NCBI RefSeq assembly: GCF_006440775.1
Contig: NZ_VFTZ01000002.1
Span: 186,001 to 250,000, forward strand
Length of the DNA: 64,000 bases
Direction of reading: 5' to 3'
Source of the DNA: Mesorhizobium sp. B2-7-2
GTDB lineage: Bacteria; Pseudomonadota; Alphaproteobacteria; Rhizobiales; Rhizobiaceae
Part shown: one piece after another, positions 27,910 through 38,016 of the stretch
Layout of the letters: each line of letters begins with the position of its first letter
How positions within the stretch are numbered: the stretch's first letter is position 1
Translations under genes and position numbers: made by a program
The notes under the pieces: generated by a model
What the model was told of the DNA's origin: nothing
Databases searched by the model: none
Seen by the model: the letters and a program-made list of their open reading frames with translations, nothing else

Positions 27910-28404
27910 ATGAATAAAATTCAGATACAACGTCGGCATAAGTCTACACCCATTGAGACGGACTACGCTCAGTGGTGCGCCGAGCAAGGCGCGCTGTTGC
28001 GCGAAGGTCGTCTCTCCGACCTCGATCGCGAGAATTTAGCGGAGGAGATCGAGAGCTTGGGGCGGAGTGACAAGAGGCAAATTGCGAACAGACTTGGCAC
28101 CTTGCTCTTGCATTTGCTCAAATGGGAATTCCAGCAGGAAATGCGCAAGACTGGCTGGTTACTCACCATCCGCGAACAACGGCATCACATCAAAAAACTG
28201 ATCGACGAGAGTCCGAGCTTGAAAGCCTATCCGCAAACTCAACTTGCTAGCGAATTTGAGTTTGCGCGGCTGAATGCAATTGACGAAACGGGCCTGCCTG
28301 GAAAGCATTTCCCGCTCGATTGTCCTTATCGAATCGCCGACGTTCTCGATCAGGATTTCCTCCCCGGCGCTCCGTGGTCGCCGGATCAACTCACTCGCGG
28401 ATAG
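27910..28404 (+). CDS. DUF29 domain protein
   Basis: 164 residues. DUF29 features: DYAQWCAEQGALLREGRLSDLDRENLAEEIESLGRS-type start (conserved W and the D-x-ENLAEEIE motif), then HLLKWEFQ and the TIREQRHHIKKLIDESPSL segment. The function of the family is unknown. The DNA is more AT-rich than its neighbours, which suggests recent arrival. It lies between ureC and the later urease accessory genes. Confidence 0.85.
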   Translation: MNKIQIQRRHKSTPIETDYAQWCAEQGALLREGRLSDLDRENLAEEIESLGRSDKRQIANRLGTLLLHLLKWEFQQEMRKTGWLLTIREQRHHIKKLIDESPSLKAYPQTQLASEFEFARLNAIDETGLPGKHFPLDCPYRIADVLDQDFLPGAPWSPDQLTRG

Positions 28405-28472
28405 GGACGCGGGTTCCCCGATGATCCAGATGCCGATAAGCGGCCCACTATAAGCCCGCATTGTGATTACGC

Positions 28473-29066
28473 ATGCCCACCGAAATCGCCTCTCCCCACG
28501 ACATCTTCCCGCATATCCGCATCGTCATGGGCATGGTGATCGGCCTAGGCGTCACCCGCCTGCTTTCGGGAACGGCCCGCATCGTCCAGCACCCCGGTCA
28601 GTACCGGCTCTATGCGGTGCACCTCGCCTGGGTCGCCTCGGTGCTGCTGATGCTGGTGCATTTCTGGTGGTGGGAGTTCGGGCTCTACGCCATCGAGAAC
28701 TGGACCTTCGGCAAATATCTTTTCATCATCTTCTACGCCATCACGCTGTTCCTGCTCTGCGCGCTGCTGTTTCCGGATTCGATGCTCGATTACACCAGCT
28801 ACGAGGACTATTTTTACTCGCGCCGCGGCTGGTTCTTTGGGCTGCTGGCGGCGACGTATCTGCTCGACGTGGTCGACACGCTGCTCAAAGGCGCCGAGCA
28901 CTTTGCCCGCTTCGGCAATGAGTATCTGTTCCGAACGCCGGTCTTCGTCGCGCTCTGTGTCGTCGCGATCCTGGTGCGCGACCGCCGCTTCCACATCGCC
29001 TTCGTCGCGGCCGCGCTGATCTATCAGATATCGTTCATCCTGCGGCTCTTCGACACCATCGTTTAA
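28473..29066 (+). CDS. Six-helix membrane protein of unknown function
   Basis: 197 residues. Six predicted membrane helices, starting with VMGMVIGLGVTRLLSG and ending with AALIYQISFILRLF; the second and third helices hold a tryptophan cluster (HFWWWEFG). No named domain. The gene stands between DUF29 and the GST gene, 43 bases before the latter, and may share its transcript. Confidence 0.75.
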   Translation: MPTEIASPHDIFPHIRIVMGMVIGLGVTRLLSGTARIVQHPGQYRLYAVHLAWVASVLLMLVHFWWWEFGLYAIENWTFGKYLFIIFYAITLFLLCALLFPDSMLDYTSYEDYFYSRRGWFFGLLAATYLLDVVDTLLKGAEHFARFGNEYLFRTPVFVALCVVAILVRDRRFHIAFVAAALIYQISFILRLFDTIV

Positions 29067-29124
29067 CCGCCATTGGGTTGATCCTTGCATTGATCTAGGA
29101 TTTGGGGAAATGCAGGACTCAACC

Positions 29125-29730
29125 ATGTACAAGGCCGTCGGATCGCGCGGCTCCCGGGTCAGCCGGGTGCTCTGGATGCTGGAGGAGCTCGGGCAGCCCT
29201 ACGAGTTCGTCGAGGTGAGACTGCGCTCGCCGGAGGCCTATGCGCTCAACCCCTCTGGCAAGGTGCCGATCCTGATCGACGGCGACCTCAAGGTGACCGA
29301 CTCGGCGGCGATCTGCGTCTATCTGGCGGATAAGCACGCCGATAAAGGCATGGGCGCCAATCCGGGTCTCGCCGGCCGCGCCGAGATGGATTCCTGGATG
29401 CATTTCGCCCAGAGCGAATTGGAAGCGCCGCTTTGGAACAAGCTGCGCCACCGCTTCCTGCTGCCCAGGGATGTGCGGGTCGATGTCGGCCCGGCCGCGG
29501 CCTATGATTTCGCATCCGAAATAAAGGCGCTGGATCGCCGGCTTGGCGACAGGGCCTTTGCGCTGGGCGACCGCTTCTCGGCGGTCGACGTGTTGCTCGG
29601 CGATATTGGCGGCTGGGCGCGTGCCGGCCGTTTCCCGATCGATTCCGAGCGCGTCAACGCCTATTTCGACCGTGTCGTTCAGCGCCCCGCCCGTGCAAGG
29701 GCGCAAGCCAATGGCGGAGCCATGAAATGA
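29125..29730 (+). CDS. Glutathione S-transferase family protein coupled to ureE
   Basis: 201 residues from the ATG at 29125 with AGGA seven bases upstream; an ATG at 29110 would add five residues. N-terminal thioredoxin-like domain with [33 protein letters not shown] (cis-Pro) and [13 protein letters not shown]-terminal helical domain with [16 protein letters not shown]. The catalytic residue is probably the Ser or Arg in the first loop. The stop overlaps the start of ureE by four bases (ATGA), so it is translationally coupled to the urease accessory operon. Confidence 0.88.
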   Translation: MYKAVGSRGSRVSRVLWMLEELGQPYEFVEVRLRSPEAYALNPSGKVPILIDGDLKVTDSAAICVYLADKHADKGMGANPGLAGRAEMDSWMHFAQSELEAPLWNKLRHRFLLPRDVRVDVGPAAAYDFASEIKALDRRLGDRAFALGDRFSAVDVLLGDIGGWARAGRFPIDSERVNAYFDRVVQRPARARAQANGGAMK

Positions 29731-30287
29731 AACTCAACATCACCACCGATTTCACCAAATTCCCGCGCGCCGTCTCGGTGCTGCCAGCCGGCGAGGCCGG
29801 TTCGACGTCAACCTATGACAAGGCCGTGCTGCCGCATGACGAGCGGCATCTGCGTCGCCGCGCCATCGAGACGGCGGGTGGCGAAAAGGTGCTGGTCGAC
29901 CTGCCCGAGCCGGTGGCGCTCGGCAATGGCGACCGGCTGGTGCTGGAGGATGGCCGCCAGCTCGAGATCGTCGCGGCACCGGAGGAGGTCTACGACATCC
30001 GCGCCCGCGACGCGGTTCATCTCGCCGAGCTCGCCTGGCACATCGGCAACCGTCACCTCGCCGCGGCGATCGAGGCGGACCGCATCCTCATCCTGCGCGA
30101 CCACGTCATCAAAGCGATGCTCGAAGGCCTCGGCGCCACTGTAAACGAGGTTTCGCAGCCGTTCAGCCCGGTGCGCGGCGCCTATTCCGGACATGACCAC
30201 GGCCATTCGCATGATCATCACGATCATGATCAAGACGATCACGATCACCATGACCACGACCACGACAATCACCATCATCATGACTGA
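29727..30287 (+). CDS. ureE: Urease accessory protein UreE, nickel metallochaperone
   Basis: 186 residues. N-terminal peptide-binding domain ([20 protein letters not shown]), then the metal domain with [14 protein letters not shown], where the dimer-interface His binds nickel. The last 30 or so residues are almost only His and Asp, an unusually long metal-binding tail that could store several nickel ions. It delivers nickel to UreG. It overlaps the GST gene at its start and ureF by eight bases at its end. Confidence 0.96.
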   Translation: MKLNITTDFTKFPRAVSVLPAGEAGSTSTYDKAVLPHDERHLRRRAIETAGGEKVLVDLPEPVALGNGDRLVLEDGRQLEIVAAPEEVYDIRARDAVHLAELAWHIGNRHLAAAIEADRILILRDHVIKAMLEGLGATVNEVSQPFSPVRGAYSGHDHGHSHDHHDHDQDDHDHHDHDHDNHHHHD

Positions 30288-30951
30288 GGAGCTTTCCAGC
30301 ATCGCACTGCTGCGGCTAATGGCTTGGCTGTCGCCTTCCTTTCCGGTCGGTGGCTTCTCTTACAGCCACGGGATCGAGAGCGCCGTGCAGGATGGGCTGA
30401 TCGCGGATCGCGACGATCTCTCCGGCTGGCTGGAGACGCTGGTCGAGATCGGCTCGGGCTGGAACGACGCCGTGCTCTTCGCCGAAAGCTGGCGGCGCGG
30501 ACGTGACGGCGGCGATCTCCAGGAGACAGCAGCGCTGGCCGAAGCGCTTGCCGGGTCGCAGGAGCGGCACATGGAAACCATGCTGCAGGGCACGGCCTTT
30601 CTCCAGGCGGCGTCGGCCTGGTCGTCTGGAGCGCTGGAGCGCCTGCCGGCCGATTGCCCCTATTGCGTAGCAGTCGGCGCCGTTGCGGGCGGCAGCGGCA
30701 TCGGCCTTTCGGAGGCGCTCTCCGCCTTCGTGCAGGCTTTCTTCTCCAACCTCCTGCAGGCGGCAATCAGGTTGGGTATCGTCGGCCAGGTCGACGTCGT
30801 CACATTGTTAGCCGGCTTCGAACCTCTGGCGCTGGCGACCGCATCGCGCGCCGCCGCTTCCAGCCTGGACGATCTGGGCGGCGCGGCCTTCATGTCCGAC
30901 ATCATGGCGATGCAGCATGAGACGCAGTACTCCAGGCTGTTCCGCTCATGA
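30280..30951 (+). CDS. ureF: Urease accessory protein UreF
   Basis: 223 residues from the ATG at 30280, inside the end of ureE; an upstream in-frame ATG at 30193 would only translate the His-tail DNA of ureE in another frame and is rejected. Motifs: [21 protein letters not shown] and [14 protein letters not shown]. UreF acts with UreD and UreG as the GTPase-gating part of the activation complex. Overlaps the next gene by four bases. Confidence 0.95.
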   Translation: MTEELSSIALLRLMAWLSPSFPVGGFSYSHGIESAVQDGLIADRDDLSGWLETLVEIGSGWNDAVLFAESWRRGRDGGDLQETAALAEALAGSQERHMETMLQGTAFLQAASAWSSGALERLPADCPYCVAVGAVAGGSGIGLSEALSAFVQAFFSNLLQAAIRLGIVGQVDVVTLLAGFEPLALATASRAAASSLDDLGGAAFMSDIMAMQHETQYSRLFRS

Positions 30952-31384
30952 CCATCCTTGCCGTCATCCTCTCCTTCGTCCTGCTCCTGATCACAGCGCT
31001 GCATGTCTATTGGGGCATAGGTGGCATCTGGCCGGGCACGGACCAGGCATCCTGCGCCCGCGCCGTCGTCGGTTTCCGCGGCGTCGACGCGATGCCGTCG
31101 TCCTTCGCGAGTTTTGCCGTCGCCGCTTGCCTCGTGCTCGCGACGCTCTGGCCGCTGGCGCTCGCGGGCGTCTTTGCAACGCCCTTTCCAAGAGAGGGCC
31201 TGGCGGCCTCGGCATTGATGATCGGCCTCGTCTTCCTCGGTCGCGGTATCGCCGGCTTCACGCCCTGGTGGCGCCGGCTTGCGCCTGAACAGCCTTTCGC
31301 GCGGCTTGACCAAAGCCTTTATTCGCCGCTTTGCCTCTTGATCGGGGCAGGCTTCGCAATTCTTGCCATCACGGAGTTTCCGGC

Positions 31385-31388
<4 letters not shown>
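30948..31388 (+). CDS. DUF3995 membrane protein within the urease operon
   Basis: 146 residues with four predicted helices: [59 protein letters not shown] and [14 protein letters not shown]. The features HVYWG-G and GFRGVDAMP match DUF3995. It overlaps both ureF (ATGA at its start) and ureG (ATGA at its end), so it is translated as part of the urease accessory set. The function is unknown. Confidence 0.85.
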
Positions 31389-32017
<629 letters not shown>

Positions 32018-32099
32018 TCCGCTGAACCAGCGTTTATCGGTTGCTGGCAGCCGCCATGCGCGGCATTCTCGGAAAACAAACCAAAGCGGAGGATATTCG

Positions 32100-32867
32100 A
32101 TGAGCCTTGCCCGCCTGCACAAGGAACCGCTGAGCAACCTGCCCTATTATGAGGAGCGGGTCGATCTCGCCGCCGCCTTCCGCTGGACGGCGCGGCTCAA
32201 CATGCATGAGGCGGTGGCCAACCACTTCTCGTTGTCCGTCAACGACGAAGGCACGAAGTTCCTGATGAATCCCAACCAGGTGCATTTCTCGCGCATCAAG
32301 GCGAGCGACCTGCTGCTGATCGACGCCAACGATCCGGACACGCTGTCCGGCCCCAACGCGCCCGACCCGACCGCCTGGGGCTTGCACGGCGCCATCCACC
32401 GCAACGTCCCGCATGCGCGCTGCGCCATGCATGTCCATTCAATCCACGCCACCGTGCTTGCTTCGCTCGCCGATTCGACGCTGCCGCCGGTCGACCAGAA
32501 CTCGGCCATGTTCTTCAACCGCCATGTTGTCGACGCCAATTATGGCGGTCTGGCCTTCGAGGAGGAGGGCGAGCGCTGCTCGCAGCTTCTCACCGACCCC
32601 AAGGTCAAGGTGATGGTCATGGGCAATCACGGCGTCATGGTCATCGGCGACACCGTCGCCGACACCTTCAACCGCATGTTCTATTTCGAACGCGCCGCCG
32701 AGACCTACATCAAGGCGCTGTGGACCGGCCGCCCGCTGCGCACGCTTTCCGACGAAATCGCCGAGAAGACCGCGCGCGAGATGGACGATTATCCAGGCCA
32801 GGCAGAGCGTCACCTTGCCGAGCTGAAGGCGATCCTCGACGAGGAAGAGCCGGTCTACCGGAATTGA
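32100..32867 (+). CDS. Class II aldolase/adducin family protein
   Basis: 255 residues. Aldolase II fold with the zinc-site residues in MHVHSIHATVL (His-x-His) and a later His in GNHGVMVIGD. Metal-dependent sugar aldolases and related dehydratases or decarboxylases belong here; members of this length without close neighbours in sugar pathways have no defined substrate. It follows ureG by 82 bases on the same strand, but separate transcription seems likely. Confidence 0.88.
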   Translation: MSLARLHKEPLSNLPYYEERVDLAAAFRWTARLNMHEAVANHFSLSVNDEGTKFLMNPNQVHFSRIKASDLLLIDANDPDTLSGPNAPDPTAWGLHGAIHRNVPHARCAMHVHSIHATVLASLADSTLPPVDQNSAMFFNRHVVDANYGGLAFEEEGERCSQLLTDPKVKVMVMGNHGVMVIGDTVADTFNRMFYFERAAETYIKALWTGRPLRTLSDEIAEKTAREMDDYPGQAERHLAELKAILDEEEPVYRN

Positions 32868-33262
32868 TGCTCCCCCGGCTACGCCATGCACACACCTTCT
32901 GTGCCTGGCGTGACTGATCAGGCCGAGGCTTGATTGCCACGTGGTTCCCCCAATCCGTCGCTGCTTCGCAGCGCCACCTTTCCCCCCTCCGGAGGGAAAG
33001 GAACGGAGCGTCGCTGGACGAGCATTGACGGCAAAAAGCTTGGCGCTCTTCCTCTACCCCGTCGATCGGGGGAGAGGTGGCTCGGCGAAGCAGAGACGGA
33101 GTGGGGGTCGACCGGCGCTACATAAGACAATGCATGCGCCAAGCTGCCATGCACGTTATCGCCAAAGGCCAGCCGCTTGGAAATATGTGCATGTCGTAGC
33201 CCGTTTCACGGGGAGAAGGTGCCGGCAGGCGGATGAGGGGCGGCGCCGACGTCTGAAGCTGC
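32868..33262. repeat. 395-base gap with intergenic repeat
   Basis: Convergent gap between the aldolase and HAD genes. Bases 32940-33122 form a repeat of the kind seen near 16979-17130: paired segments CCACCTTTCCCCCCTCCGG and, inverted, TACCCCGTCGATCGGGGGA with GGAGGGAAAGG. No gene is seen. Confidence 0.5.
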
Positions 33263-33895
33263 TCAGAGCCCCAGTTGCGCCCGCAGCTCTCCGGCGCTGT
33301 TGATGACGATCGCGCCGGCCGGGCCTTCCATCGGCGCCTCCGGCCAGAAGATCGTCTTCATGCCCGCCGCCAGTCCGGCCATGGCGCCTGTCAGGCTGTC
33401 GTCGACGGCAAAGGCATCCGCCGGATCGACGCCGGCGAGATAGGCGGCGCGCAGGAATGGTTCGGGAAGCGGCTTGCCGTCGATCACGTCGTTGCGGCTG
33501 ACCGTCATCATGCCCGGATAGGTGAGGCCGACGGCGCGCAGATTGGCGTCGACGATCAGCCGGTCGGAGTTGGACACCACCGCCTGCTCGACGTCGAGCG
33601 CGCGCAATTCGTTGAACACTTCGATTGCGCCGGGGCGTGGCTTCAGCGTTTCGGCCAGCGGCAGATAGTGATCGTATTTGCGCACGATCCAGTCGTCGAA
33701 GGGCAGGGCGAGGCCGAACTCGTCGCGCAACATTTCGTAGACCGGCCATGCCGCGATGCCCAGCACGCGCTGATGCAGGTCGGGCGGCGGGGCGATGCCG
33801 ACGCTGCGCAGCGCCGCCACAAGTGCCGCCTCGTGCAGCGGCTCGCTGTCGACCAGCGTCCCGTCCATATCCCAGAAAACGGCTTTCGGCACCAT
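33263..33895 (-). CDS. HAD superfamily phosphatase (subfamily IA)
   Basis: 210 residues. HAD motifs: DMDGTLVDSE (motif I, nucleophile Asp), SNSD (motif II Ser), Lys in DGKPLPEPFL (motif III) and FAVDDSLTGAMAG (motif IV). The helical cap lies between motifs I and II. It probably removes phosphate from a sugar phosphate. It is divergent from the SorC-type regulator of the smo locus, suggesting a role in polyol metabolism. Confidence 0.9.
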   Translation of the reverse strand: MVPKAVFWDMDGTLVDSEPLHEAALVAALRSVGIAPPPDLHQRVLGIAAWPVYEMLRDEFGLALPFDDWIVRKYDHYLPLAETLKPRPGAIEVFNELRALDVEQAVVSNSDRLIVDANLRAVGLTYPGMMTVSRNDVIDGKPLPEPFLRAAYLAGVDPADAFAVDDSLTGAMAGLAAGMKTIFWPEAPMEGPAGAIVINSAGELRAQLGL

Positions 33896-34104
33896 GCGCG
33901 ACTCCCTTCGCCGATCCCCTTAATCGGTTTCCCTGTGGAGATAAACCGTCCCGCCGGCAAATGGTTGGGCAAGCGGCGGATTGATCCTTCGGGGATCAGG
34001 AAAGCTTCCAAGCAATTGCTCTTTCGATAGACAATTGCGCGTCGGCGCAATCGCTGTAAGCTATGGCGCCCGTTTCAACATTCTTGCGGGCTGGGAGGCA
34101 GGAC

Positions 34105-35061
34105 GTGAATTCGCGACAGGAAATCGGCAGCACCAGGTTGGACGACGCCGCGCGCGCCGGCTGGCTCTATTATGTTGCCGGCAACACGCAGGACCAGATC
34201 GCCGCCAAACTGGGCATCTCCAGGCAGACGGCGCAGCGGTTGGTATCGCTCGCCATGTCGGAGGGCCTGATCAAGGTGCGGGTCGATCATCCGATCGCCA
34301 ACTGTCTGGACCTCGCCGCGCGGCTGAAGTCGCGCTTCGCGCTCGACCTTGTCGAAGTGGTGCCGAGCGATCCGACCTCGAGTTCGACGACGATCGGCAT
34401 CGCCGAGGCGGCCGCGGCCGAGATCGAACGCCGGCTGCGCTCCGAGGCTCCCATCGTCATGGCGATCGGCACCGGGCGCACGCTGAAGGCGGCGATCGAG
34501 CAACTGCCGCCGATGGACTGCCCGCAGCACAAGGTCGTGTCCTTGACCGGCAATATCTCGCCCGACGGCTCGGCAGCCTTTTACAACGTCATCTTCACCA
34601 TGGCCGACCGCGTCAAGGCGCGGTCCTTCCCGATGCCGCTGCCGGTCATTGCATCCTCGCCGGAAGAGCGCGAGATGCTGCTCAACCAGCCGATGATCCA
34701 GCCTACATTGGCGCTGGCGGCCGAGGCCGATGTCACCTTCGTCGGCATCGGAGATCTCGGGCCCAAGGCCCCGCTCTACGAGGACGGCTTCATTTCCGAA
34801 AACGAGTTGAAGGCGCTGCAGAAGGCAGGCGGCATCGCCGAGATCGTCGGCTGGGTGTACGACCGCGAAGGCCGCATGATCGAAGGCATCACCAACGACC
34901 GCGTGTCTTCCGCCGCGCTGCCGTCGCGGGAAAGATCGTTGGTCATCGCTCTGGCCATGGGCGAACGCAAGCTGGCGGGCATCCTGGCCGCCGTCAATCG
35001 CCGGCTGGTCAACGGTCTCATCACCGACGAACGCACGGCCGAAGCACTGCTTGCCGGCTGA
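34105..35061 (+). CDS. smoC: SorC/DeoR-type sugar-binding transcriptional regulator
   Basis: 318 residues from the GTG at 34105, preceded by GGGAGG at proper distance; an ATG at 34063 would add 14 residues without a ribosome site. N-terminal helix-turn-helix NTQDQIAAKLGISRQTAQRLVS, then the sugar-binding domain of phosphosugar-isomerase type with AIGTGRTLKAAIEQL and FVGIGDLG. Regulators of this type control polyol genes; it stands upstream of smoEFGK with a LysR gene between. The smoC symbol is given by analogy to the rhizobial locus. Confidence 0.85.
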   Translation: MNSRQEIGSTRLDDAARAGWLYYVAGNTQDQIAAKLGISRQTAQRLVSLAMSEGLIKVRVDHPIANCLDLAARLKSRFALDLVEVVPSDPTSSSTTIGIAEAAAAEIERRLRSEAPIVMAIGTGRTLKAAIEQLPPMDCPQHKVVSLTGNISPDGSAAFYNVIFTMADRVKARSFPMPLPVIASSPEEREMLLNQPMIQPTLALAAEADVTFVGIGDLGPKAPLYEDGFISENELKALQKAGGIAEIVGWVYDREGRMIEGITNDRVSSAALPSRERSLVIALAMGERKLAGILAAVNRRLVNGLITDERTAEALLAG

Positions 35062-35081
35062 TTGCCAATAAAAAGTGCCGG

Positions 35082-35267
35082 CTATTGCGAGCGGCCGCGC
35101 GGATCGTTGCCGTCGAGAAAACCCATGTCGCGCTGCAGATGCTCGGAAAATTCCCGGACATCGAGATAGCCGCGCCTGCGGCCCGAAAACCTTGCAAATT
35201 CCCGCACGAGCGTGAAAAACCAGCCCTGTGCCGGGGTGGAAACGAGCTTTTCCTGAACCGTGACCAT
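35082..35267 (-). CDS. Small basic DUF1127-like protein
   Basis: 61 residues from the ATG at 35267 (eight more codons possible). It holds FARFSGRRRGYLDVREFSEHLQRDMGFLDG, similar in pattern to the short arginine-rich DUF1127 proteins of rhizobia, some of which affect RNA turnover or phosphate and carbon metabolism. Placed convergent to the SorC-type gene. Confidence 0.55.
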   Translation of the reverse strand: MVTVQEKLVSTPAQGWFFTLVREFARFSGRRRGYLDVREFSEHLQRDMGFLDGNDPRGRSQ

Positions 35268-35282
35268 GATCGTCAGCCTTCG

Positions 35283-35385
35283 CTTGAGCAATTCCAGGAA
35301 AAGTGTGAGCGGTTTTCCGTCCGGAATTGCGTAAAATCAGAGAGTTAGAGCGATTTGCCGTTTCCGTGAAACGGCGAAGCGCTCT
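35283..35385. repeat. Dispersed rhizobial repeat with hairpins
   Basis: Two motifs: a segment ATTCCAGGAAAAGTGTGAGC followed by GGTTTTCCGTCCGGAATTGCG (about 35290-35332), and the hairpin AGAGCG-CCGTTTC/GAAACGG-CGCTCT (about 35347-35383). Related sequence GGTTCCGTCCGGAATTG occurs near 58205 and a similar GAAAACCGCTTCACACTTTTC core at 61397-61421 on the other strand. Confidence 0.6.
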
Positions 35386-35479
35386 GGCGCTTGAACTGGA
35401 TTGACCGTCGACCCCAAATATCGGTCTGGCCGGTTCGTGCTTCCAATCAAACCTCGATCATGACCCATAAGGAGGCCTT

Positions 35480-36388
35480 ATGCCCGATCTCAGCTCTCCG
35501 CAGCTTGCGCCCCTGCCGCCGCTGCAGGCGATCCGGGTGTTCGAGGCGGTGGCCAGGCACCTGTCCTTCACCAAGGCCGCGCAGGAGCTGGGCATGACCC
35601 AGGCGGCTGCGAGCTACCAGATCAAGCTGCTCGAGGAGCGCATCGGCGCGCCGCTGTTCCTGCGCCGGCCGCGGCAGATCGAGTTGACCGAGCCTGGCCA
35701 GCGCCTGGCGCCCGCCGTCAGCGAAGCCTTCGCCATCCTGGGCCAGGCCTATGCCGCGGCGCGCGGCGGCGCCGACGGCCTGCTCTGCATCACCACCGTG
35801 CTGACCTTTGCCTCGAACTGGCTGGCGCAGCATCTGGGCGCGTTCCAGCTCGCGCATCCGGCACTTGCCGTGCGGCTCGACACGTCGAGCCGCCTGACCG
35901 ATTTCGCGCGCGAGGATGTCGATCTCGCCATCCGCTCCGGCGCCGGCAAATGGCCGGGCCTGGAGGCGCATAAGCTGCTCGACGCCGATTTCACGCCGAT
36001 GCTGAGCCCGAAGCTCGCGGCGAGCATCGGCGGCGTCAAGGAGCCGGCGGACCTGTTGCGCCTGCCGATCCTCGACCCGGGCGACATCTGGTGGACGCAA
36101 TGGTTCGAGGCCGCCGGCGTGACCGGGCACGACCTCGCCAAACGGCCGGGCTCCAGCATGGGCGCGCAGGCCTATGAAGCGAACGCGGCCATGGCCGGCC
36201 ATGGTGTTGCGATCCTGACCAGGGCGTTGTTCAAGAACGAGATCGCAGACGGTCGCCTGGTCCAGCCCTTCGACCTCGTCGGCGACGATGGCCATGCCTA
36301 TTGGCTGGTCTATCCGACGGCGCGCCGCAACGTTCCGAAGATCCGCGCCTTCCGCGACTGGCTCCTGGCCGAGATCGCCTGCCCGTAA
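35480..36388 (+). CDS. LysR family transcriptional regulator (GcvA-like)
   Basis: 302 residues. N-terminal winged helix LPPLQAIRVFEAVARHLSFTKAAQELGMTQAAASYQIKLLEE-type (about 14-60), then the periplasmic-binding-protein-like effector domain. The N-terminal style matches the GcvA subgroup. It sits between the SorC-type gene and smoE in the same direction. The target is unknown; it could act on smo genes or be a bystander. Confidence 0.92.
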   Translation: MPDLSSPQLAPLPPLQAIRVFEAVARHLSFTKAAQELGMTQAAASYQIKLLEERIGAPLFLRRPRQIELTEPGQRLAPAVSEAFAILGQAYAAARGGADGLLCITTVLTFASNWLAQHLGAFQLAHPALAVRLDTSSRLTDFAREDVDLAIRSGAGKWPGLEAHKLLDADFTPMLSPKLAASIGGVKEPADLLRLPILDPGDIWWTQWFEAAGVTGHDLAKRPGSSMGAQAYEANAAMAGHGVAILTRALFKNEIADGRLVQPFDLVGDDGHAYWLVYPTARRNVPKIRAFRDWLLAEIACP

Positions 36389-36486
36389 GCCAATCGCCCT
36401 CACCGTCCTCCTGCCAAGGGTACCGGCGCGTCACCCGACCGGGGCGCGCGGCGTCATTTCTGCTGCGCTGCAGCACAGGTTCAGGG

Positions 36487-36516
36487 TTGACATAATTCAA
36501 GCCAAGTGAGTAATTG
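36487..36516 (+). promoter_or_regulatory. Candidate promoter of the smo operon
   Basis: TTGACA (36487-36492), an 18-base spacer and TAATTG (36511-36516), 47 bases before the smoE start. The -35 is perfect and the -10 is weak. No obvious palindrome for the SorC-type regulator is seen beside it. Confidence 0.4.
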
Positions 36517-36562
36517 CCCATAGCCAAGGCAAATGCTCATCTTGGTTTATGGGAGGAATTTG

Positions 36563-37873
36563 ATGAAACTTCGCACGCTCACCCTGGGCCTGTTGTCGGC
36601 CAGCGCCCTCGCTTTCGCCGCGCATGCCGAATCCATCACCATCGCCACCGTCAACAATGGCGACATGGTCCGCATGCAGAAGCTGACGGACGACTTCACC
36701 AAGGCCAACCCCGACATCCAGCTCAACTGGGTTACGCTTGAAGAGAACGTGCTGCGCGAGCGCGTCACGACCGATATCGCCACCAAGGGCGGCCAGTACG
36801 ACGTCATGACCATCGGCACCTACGAGGTTCCGATCTGGGCGAAGCAGAGCTGGCTCCTGCCGCTCGACAAGCTCGGCGACGACTATGACGTCAAGGACAT
36901 CATCCCGGCCATCGCCGGCGGCCTTTCGGTCGACGGCAAGCTCTATGCCGCGCCCTTCTACGGCGAGAGCTCCTTCGTCATGTACCGCAAGGACCTGATG
37001 GAGAAAGCGGGCTTGAAGATGCCCGACGCGCCGACCTGGGACTTCATCAAGCAGGCCGCCGACAAGATGACCGACCGCGCCAACGGCGTGAACGGCGTGT
37101 GCCTGCGCGGCAAGGCCGGCTGGGGCGAGAATATGGCCTTCCTCACCGCCATGTCGAACTCCTTCGGCGCCCGCTGGTTCGATGAGAACTGGAAGCCGCA
37201 GTTCGATCAGCCGGAATGGAAGAACACGCTGCAGTTCTATGTCGACCTGATGAAGGCCGACGGTCCGGAAGGCGCTTCGTCCAACGGCTTCAACGAGAAC
37301 CTGGCACTGTTCCAGCAGGGCAAGTGCGGCATGTGGATCGACGCCACCGTCGCGGCGTCCTTCGTCTCCGATCCGAAGGCCTCGCAGGTCGCCGACAAGG
37401 TCGGCTACGCGCTGGCGCCCGACAATGGCCTCGGCAAGCGCGGCAACTGGCTGTGGGCATGGTCGCTGGCGATCCCCGCCGGCACCCAGAAGGCCGATGC
37501 CGCCGAGAAGTTCGTCTCCTGGGCAACCAGCAAGCATTATGCCGAGCTGGTCGCTTCCAAGGAAGGCTGGGCCAACGTTCCGCCTGGAACACGCTCCTCG
37601 CTCTACGCCAATCCGGAATACCAGAAGGCGGCGCCGTTCGCGAAGATGACCCTGGATTCCATCAACGCCGCCGACCCGACGCATCCGACGGTCAAGCCGG
37701 TGCCCTATGTCGGCGTGCAGTTCGTCGCCATTCCTGAATTCCAGGGCCTCGGCACCACTGTCGGCCAGCTCTTCTCGGCCGCCCTTGCCGGCCAGTCGAG
37801 CGTCGACGACGCGCTCAAGCAGGCTCAGGACGCCGCCACCGCGACGATGACCGAAGGCGGCTACATCAAGTAA
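36563..37873 (+). CDS. smoE: Sorbitol/mannitol ABC transporter substrate-binding protein
   Basis: 436 residues from the ATG at 36563 with GGGAGGA upstream. Signal peptide KLRTLTLGLLSASALAFAAHA. Family 1 solute-binding protein; segments such as TKANPDIQLNWVTLEEN and AQYDVMTIGTYEVPIWAKQ-like are typical of polyol binders. It captures hexitols in the periplasm for SmoFGK. A strong hairpin follows the gene at 37921, which probably keeps its mRNA in excess over the permease genes. Confidence 0.92.
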   Translation: MKLRTLTLGLLSASALAFAAHAESITIATVNNGDMVRMQKLTDDFTKANPDIQLNWVTLEENVLRERVTTDIATKGGQYDVMTIGTYEVPIWAKQSWLLPLDKLGDDYDVKDIIPAIAGGLSVDGKLYAAPFYGESSFVMYRKDLMEKAGLKMPDAPTWDFIKQAADKMTDRANGVNGVCLRGKAGWGENMAFLTAMSNSFGARWFDENWKPQFDQPEWKNTLQFYVDLMKADGPEGASSNGFNENLALFQQGKCGMWIDATVAASFVSDPKASQVADKVGYALAPDNGLGKRGNWLWAWSLAIPAGTQKADAAEKFVSWATSKHYAELVASKEGWANVPPGTRSSLYANPEYQKAAPFAKMTLDSINAADPTHPTVKPVPYVGVQFVAIPEFQGLGTTVGQLFSAALAGQSSVDDALKQAQDAATATMTEGGYIK

Positions 37874-37920
37874 GGCTCCTCCCGGTGCCGAACGCCGGTC
37901 GCCCATCATGACCGGCAAGG

Positions 37921-37948
37921 GGCCGCCCGAAACCCAGTTCGGGCGGCC
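37921..37948 (+). promoter_or_regulatory. Intra-operon hairpin after smoE
   Basis: Perfect 11-base arms GGCCGCCCGAA (37921-37931) and TTCGGGCGGCC (37938-37948) with a six-base loop. No T run follows. Placed between binding-protein and permease genes, it fits an mRNA-stabilising or attenuating element that raises binding-protein yield. Confidence 0.7.
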
Positions 37949-38016
37949 ACCCTTCAAAATCGGGAAAATTCTGGCACAACGCTGAAAATCCGGCTGACAT
38001 TGGGAGGGTGACCGTC

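Noticed and set aside
30193-30279. Upstream start for ureF
   Set aside because: The added residues are only the UreE His-tail DNA read in another frame (Thr/Ile/Met runs); the ATG at 30280 fits the family start.
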